Below, piece by piece: positions 19,877 through 23,778 of a DNA stretch of 23,778 nt (within the stretch, counting starts at the first letter, position 1; each line of letters begins with the position of its first letter). Source of the stretch: an uncultured Lachnospiraceae bacterium. GTDB lineage: Bacteria; Bacillota; Clostridia; Lachnospirales; Lachnospiraceae. The notes beneath the pieces were generated by a model. It was given only the letters and a program-made list of their open reading frames with translations. It searched no databases and was not told the origin of the DNA. A program made the position numbers and the translations under genes. The DNA is taken from contig CAJTPF010000024.1 of the NCBI GenBank assembly GCA_910578175.1, forward strand, positions 1 through 23,778. Direction: 5' to 3'.

Positions 19877-21046
19877 TCATTTAGCTGCTGTTGTGGTTTC
19901 CGGCTCCGTTGTGGTTTCTGACTCCTTTGTGGTTGTCTCGATTTCTGAATCCGGAACGATCTCACACTTATCTGCTATCCATTCCAATACATCATAATAT
20001 AACAGACTGTCTACGGTATCCTGCTTCGGATAAATCGCCTGAAATGCTTCTAAGGAATCAAATGTACCTGCTTCCACATCCGGATCTACCTCTTCCCGGT
20101 ATTCCTTCTCTGTAACTTCCAGTCCTTCTTCCCTTGCAACCGTCATAGCGATCACAATATTCTTCAGACTGTTTCTCACAGACGTATCCAGCTGCTTGTC
20201 AAACTGTTCCTCCGTCATACCTGCATAATCCAGATAATCCTGCAGCTTCATGCCATAAGCATTATAATACTGAACATACTGATTCTTCATCTGCTCTACC
20301 AGTTCGGCAACTTCCTTTTCGTCATAAGTGATCTCTGTCGAATCCAGCAGTGTCTGCCAGAATGCAGATAATTTCTTATTCAGTACCAACTGTGCATCTA
20401 AATATTCTTTTAATTCCGCCACGGTTTCTACCTTATAAACCTTGCAGTATTCTTTTACAAAAGCATCCGTCAGTTCCGGAACGATGGAGCGGTTAAAATA
20501 ATTTATCTTAACGGTAAAGACTACATCTTTTCCTGCATGTTCGGATATTTCTCCAGTAGAAGAGTTTTTGTAATCATCCGGGAATTTCAGATTCAGATCT
20601 ACCGTTTCTCCGACTTTCTTTCCGACTAATCCGTCTTCAAAACCTTTGATAAAACTGCCGCTGCCGATTTTTAAATTATATCCTTTGCTGGTCCCTCCCT
20701 CAAAGGCAACTCCGTTGATCTTTCCTTCAAAGTCAATATTGGCAGTATCGCCCAGCTCTACTGCGCCCTCTTCATATTTCTGATCTGTTGCATTGCTTTC
20801 CAAAACGTTCTGTACCGCTTTTTCCAGTTCCTCTTCCGTAGCTTTTGCATTGGACTCTCCCACTTTCAGTCCTTTATACTGACCCAGCTTAACCGTCGTC
20901 TTGTATTTGGTTCCCTGCATATCAGCCTTGGAATTATCCGTCAGCTCTCCCTTAGAGGCAACCTTGCTGCTGGTGCTTGATTTGCATGCAGACATGGAGA
21001 AGACCATCGCCACACACATTCCTAATATTAAAAGTTTCTTTCTCAT
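19877..21046 (-). CDS. Trigger-factor-like FKBP-type peptidyl-prolyl isomerase lipoprotein
   Basis: A 389-residue exported foldase. The signal peptide has the lipobox S-M-S-A-C (Cys21). An FKBP domain covers about residues 95-185, with the segments D-T-A-N-I-D-F-E-G-K-I-N-G, G-S-G-S-F-I-K-G-F-E-D-G-L-V-G and N-L-K-F-P-D-D-Y. A helical trigger-factor C-terminal domain follows (about 190-365), including V-P-E-L-T-D-A-F-V-K. The ribosome-binding N-terminal domain of true trigger factor is missing and replaced by the lipoprotein anchor. It probably folds secreted proteins at the outer face of the membrane. The C-terminus is a low-complexity E-T-T-T repeat tail. AAAGGA precedes the ATG. Single gene with a terminator behind. 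Confidence 0.88.
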   Translation of the reverse strand: MRKKLLILGMCVAMVFSMSACKSSTSSKVASKGELTDNSKADMQGTKYKTTVKLGQYKGLKVGESNAKATEEELEKAVQNVLESNATDQKYEEGAVELGDTANIDFEGKINGVAFEGGTSKGYNLKIGSGSFIKGFEDGLVGKKVGETVDLNLKFPDDYKNSSTGEISEHAGKDVVFTVKINYFNRSIVPELTDAFVKEYCKVYKVETVAELKEYLDAQLVLNKKLSAFWQTLLDSTEITYDEKEVAELVEQMKNQYVQYYNAYGMKLQDYLDYAGMTEEQFDKQLDTSVRNSLKNIVIAMTVAREEGLEVTEKEYREEVDPDVEAGTFDSLEAFQAIYPKQDTVDSLLYYDVLEWIADKCEIVPDSEIETTTKESETTTEPETTTAAK

Positions 21047-21192
21047 TACTTCATTTCCTTTCAGATTTTTAAATGTTTCTGTCGGCTGACATGACCGCCA
21101 GAATTGTCTTTATAGTATCTGTATCTTATACTTTATATCATAATTCACAGAAAATGAAAAGCAAATATAAGATATTTCACACAAAATTCAAA

Positions 21193-22401
21193 CTAATTTA
21201 TATTAAAGTACGGAATATACTGAATCATATTTTTTCCCTTCGGAAAAAGATGATCATACAGATCCACAAAATAGTCGTCAGTCATACTGGCGATATAATC
21301 TACAACTATATCGTCCGGCGGCTCCGTTCCGTAATCAGTCACGTTATCATAATAACGCCGGTGCTGATTTATGAAATCAACATGATGGGTAAAAATAACA
21401 GAATCCGTTTTCCCGGATTTTAAGTCCTCCAGAAGCCTGCCATAGACTTCCTCAAACATGGGTTCCAGATGTTTTTTATATTGTTCCTCCGTCTTTTCAT
21501 TAAAATAAATGATTTCATAATTCTCTTTTTTAGCCTTTTTAATGGCATCATAATATTCTTCATCCAGACGAATATAATTTTTCCCATAACTGTTGTTAAT
21601 TATATTAACCACCAGGTTATTGGTCATTTCTGCATTTTCCACCCCTATTCCGTTATCGGAAAATCCCGGTTCAGCGCCTATGATGTTGGCAAGCCTGGCA
21701 TCCTGCCTGTCCTTCCCCAGATATGCGATCATATCACAGATCCGGACCACGCAGCCCTCCAGGGTCATGGGAATCAGTGTACCGATATTGGTTTCATCCC
21801 GGTAACAGCTTTCTACTATATCATCAAATAACCTGAAACCGATTTCCTGTTTCGGAATGTATTCCTGTTTTTCAAATTCTCCGTTATGGCACAGGATCCC
21901 GTCCAGTGTCTGAAGACTGATATTTCTGGAAAACAGCCGGTCCAGAACTCTGACGCTATGTACATTATGGTTAAAATAACGGCCGGTATTCCCATGATAT
22001 AACCGGCTCAGCATCCGTTCTCCTGCATGCCCGAACGGAGTATGTCCGATATCATGACCCAATGCGATGGCCTCGATAAGATCATTGTTCAGATTCAGGG
22101 CCGTTCCTATGTTTCTTGCAACTCTGGAAACCAGCTGGACATGCAGCGCCCTTCTGCTGATATCATCGTTTTTATAAAAAGAAAACACCTGGGTTTTATC
22201 GGTATACCGGTTATAATAGGGACAATGCATGATTTTCTCAATATCCCTGACGTAAGCCGGACGATGAAAATTTTCACGGTCTCTGTTATTATCTCTCCGT
22301 ATGACTTTGTCTCCCGTACATGCATAAGGATTCCGAATATGATGTTCCCGGTCAGAAAGTATCTGTTCTGCCAGTTCCCTGTTTACTTTATCATACTTCA
22401 T
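21193..22401 (-). CDS. dGTPase-like HD-domain phosphohydrolase
   Basis: A 402-residue HD-superfamily hydrolase of the deoxyguanosinetriphosphate triphosphohydrolase-like family, which removes triphosphate from dNTPs. Metal-binding histidines and aspartate are visible in L-H-V-Q-L-V (H of the first helix), G-H-D-I-G-H-T-P-F-G-H and the later H-N-V-H-S-V-R-V-L. The early arginine-rich segment matches the dGTPase allosteric/active-site region. Length is in the family range. I choose ATG 22399-22401 because GAGGAG lies 4-5 bases upstream; ATG codons upstream in frame lack a site. Promoter: TATAAT on the minus strand near 22437-22442 with a weak -35. Divergent from the BMP-like gene. Confidence 0.87.
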   Translation of the reverse strand: MKYDKVNRELAEQILSDREHHIRNPYACTGDKVIRRDNNRDRENFHRPAYVRDIEKIMHCPYYNRYTDKTQVFSFYKNDDISRRALHVQLVSRVARNIGTALNLNNDLIEAIALGHDIGHTPFGHAGERMLSRLYHGNTGRYFNHNVHSVRVLDRLFSRNISLQTLDGILCHNGEFEKQEYIPKQEIGFRLFDDIVESCYRDETNIGTLIPMTLEGCVVRICDMIAYLGKDRQDARLANIIGAEPGFSDNGIGVENAEMTNNLVVNIINNSYGKNYIRLDEEYYDAIKKAKKENYEIIYFNEKTEEQYKKHLEPMFEEVYGRLLEDLKSGKTDSVIFTHHVDFINQHRRYYDNVTDYGTEPPDDIVVDYIASMTDDYFVDLYDHLFPKGKNMIQYIPYFNIN

Positions 22402-22495
22402 TGTACTCCTCATTTCTAATTGGCATTTCATCATCTGATTATAACATAATCCTAATTAAAAGGGTATAAAAATGATATAATTTTGTTTTATTATA

Positions 22496-22524
22496 TTGTC
22501 TTTCCTTAAAAAATAGTGTAAAAT
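22496..22524 (+). promoter_or_regulatory. Sigma-A promoter of the BMP-like gene
   Basis: TTGTCT (22496-22501), 17 bases, TAAAAT (22519-22524). A small ATGTTA/TAACAT hairpin lies in the leader before the ribosome binding site AGAGGA. Confidence 0.65.
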
Positions 22525-22585
22525 GTCTTAAAAACGTAATATTAATGTTATATTTTATTAACATAATAATAGAAAGAGGACGATT

Positions 22586-23778
22586 ATGAAGCCCAGCCGC
22601 AATACACAAAATTCTTTATTGATAATCTTTTTTGCCGTCACTGCGGTTATTATCATTATCTGTTACCGAAATTTTAACCCCGGCAAAAAAGATTCCGTTA
22701 CAGAACCAACTTCATATGACATCGCATTTTTATCAAATACTCCCCAGATATCCGCCTCCGAATCAAACTTCCAGGCATATCACGGAGTTTCTGGCATATC
22801 CGAAGAACTGGGCAAAAATTTCAATACTTATTTTGTTTCTTCCGACAGCGGGATGATACAGCCGACCGCCGTTATTCCCGAAAATAATTCTGCCAATATG
22901 CAAAAAGAACCTGTTTATAAAAATGACGATTCCGCTCCAACCGGCAGGTCTGAATATACCGAGATGATCCGGCAGGCGGTAAACGACGGCGCCAGACTGA
23001 TCATCTGTCCAGACCCTTCCTATGAGGAAACACTTTATGCCGTTCAAAAAGATTATATCAACACCTACTTTATTCTTGTAGACGGAGTTCCCCATAATCC
23101 GGATGATTCGGACCGGACGATAAATTACAATGTCATTCCCATCAGCTATAACGAAGCGGAAATCGGTTTTCTTGCGGGCTACGCCCTGGTTTACGAAGGG
23201 TACGATTCTCTCGCCTTTATCGGTGACAGCCGAACCTCCGGTGTTATCCGTTACGGATACGGTTTCTTACAAGGTGCAAATTATGCCGCCGAAGAATGTA
23301 ATGTTGACAATGTGGAGATCCGTTACTGCTATGCAGAGGATACCGGGGAGGCCGAAGTGGCCGCTCAAAAATATTTTTTTTCCGGGATTCCCGTGATCAC
23401 TGCCGCAGGCGATGAGCTGATCCAACCATTACTCGGGATCGCTTCCCGATATGATTCTTATGTAGTTTCCTGCGGAAATTATTATGATCTTTATGAAGAA
23501 TCCGACCGCTTTCTGGCGTTATCCTATAAAGATATTGCTGTTTCCGTTGCGGATACCGTTAAAAACTTTTATACCAATGATGTCTCCGGAGGAAAAATGA
23601 TCACCGCCGGTACCCAGGGCAACTGGATCGGATTTGATTATGACAGCGAAAAGTTCAGCCGGTTCACCCCGGATGTTTACAATACGGTCTATCAGCAGCT
23701 GGCAGAAGATAAAATCCTTTTGATCAGCGATACTACTGTTTCCGTGGAAGACTTAGGTCTTACCCATATTACAATAAA
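22586..23778 (+). CDS. Membrane-anchored BMP/PnrA-like substrate-binding protein, partial
   Basis: An ORF open to the window end (at least 397 codons). After AGAGGA with a 5-base spacer it starts M-K-P-S-R-N-T-Q-N-S and has one hydrophobic segment (residues 11-26), then an external domain. D-I-A-F-L-S-N, A-V-N-D-G-A-R-L-I-I-C-P-D-P, the segment with Y-N-V-I-P-I-S-Y-N-E-A-E-I-G-F-L-A-G-Y-A and G-Y-G-F-L-Q-G are those of the BMP/Med/PnrA family that binds nucleosides for ABC import. The only early cysteine (C-Y-R) is not in a convincing lipobox, so it seems to be a membrane-anchored rather than lipid-anchored form. It could be a sensor-type relative; what follows is unseen. Confidence 0.8.
   Translation, partial: MKPSRNTQNSLLIIFFAVTAVIIIICYRNFNPGKKDSVTEPTSYDIAFLSNTPQISASESNFQAYHGVSGISEELGKNFNTYFVSSDSGMIQPTAVIPENNSANMQKEPVYKNDDSAPTGRSEYTEMIRQAVNDGARLIICPDPSYEETLYAVQKDYINTYFILVDGVPHNPDDSDRTINYNVIPISYNEAEIGFLAGYALVYEGYDSLAFIGDSRTSGVIRYGYGFLQGANYAAEECNVDNVEIRYCYAEDTGEAEVAAQKYFFSGIPVITAAGDELIQPLLGIASRYDSYVVSCGNYYDLYEESDRFLALSYKDIAVSVADTVKNFYTNDVSGGKMITAGTQGNWIGFDYDSEKFSRFTPDVYNTVYQQLAEDKILLISDTTVSVEDLGLTHITI

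Overview
The window looks like a chromosomal segment of a flagellated, spore-lineage member of the Lachnospiraceae (Clostridia). Evidence is Gram-positive style AGGAGG ribosome binding sites, low-to-moderate G+C, a Bacillus/Clostridium-type flagellar cluster, the sporulation regulator SpoIIID next to the MreB-like protein Mbl, and several genes typical of anaerobic gut Firmicutes. No rRNA, tRNA, IS element or CRISPR array was seen.

Positions 1-10864 hold a mostly minus-strand motility block. Read in the direction of transcription it runs mbl, flgF, flgG, flgJ-like rod protein, recD2, a LytTR response regulator, a GHKL histidine kinase, two very small ORFs, comFC, yvyF, flgM, flgN and the start of flgK. 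This combines two gene neighbourhoods known from Bacillus subtilis (spoIIID-mbl-flhO-flhP and comFC-yvyF-flgM-flgN-flgK). Two sigma-28/sigma-D-type promoters are readable, one before mbl and one before flgM. Between recD2 and comFC lies an A+T-rich cassette (about 2847-5221). It has an AgrC/AgrA-like pair, a promoter preceded by a two-turn direct repeat, a 17-codon ORF with an ideal Shine-Dalgarno, a 54-codon ORF and a near-perfect terminator hairpin. It looks like an inserted peptide-signalling or peptide-effector module and is the best candidate here for an undescribed system.

Positions 10865-13060 contain spoIIID with a sigma-E-like promoter, preceded by a multi-hairpin region with its own possible promoter (candidate ncRNA). 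Downstream of spoIIID is a second cluster of hairpins. Then come a Crp/Fnr-family regulator and a divergent ferredoxin-like gene that share an intergenic palindrome.

Positions 13062-16635 hold a fructose utilisation pair (fruK and a fused PTS IIABC gene, fruA) without an adjacent fruR, and an unrecognised 139-aa protein.

Positions 16782-19856 hold a plus-strand operon: a strong promoter, a long leader that can fold into a terminator or mutually exclusive alternative stems, a TM1266-type small regulator, an NMT1-like ABC substrate-binding lipoprotein, and a natural fusion of ABC permease and ATPase in one polypeptide.

Positions 19877-23778 hold a trigger-factor-like FKBP lipoprotein and a dGTPase-like HD hydrolase on the minus strand, then a divergent, membrane-anchored BMP/PnrA-like binding protein that runs off the window end.
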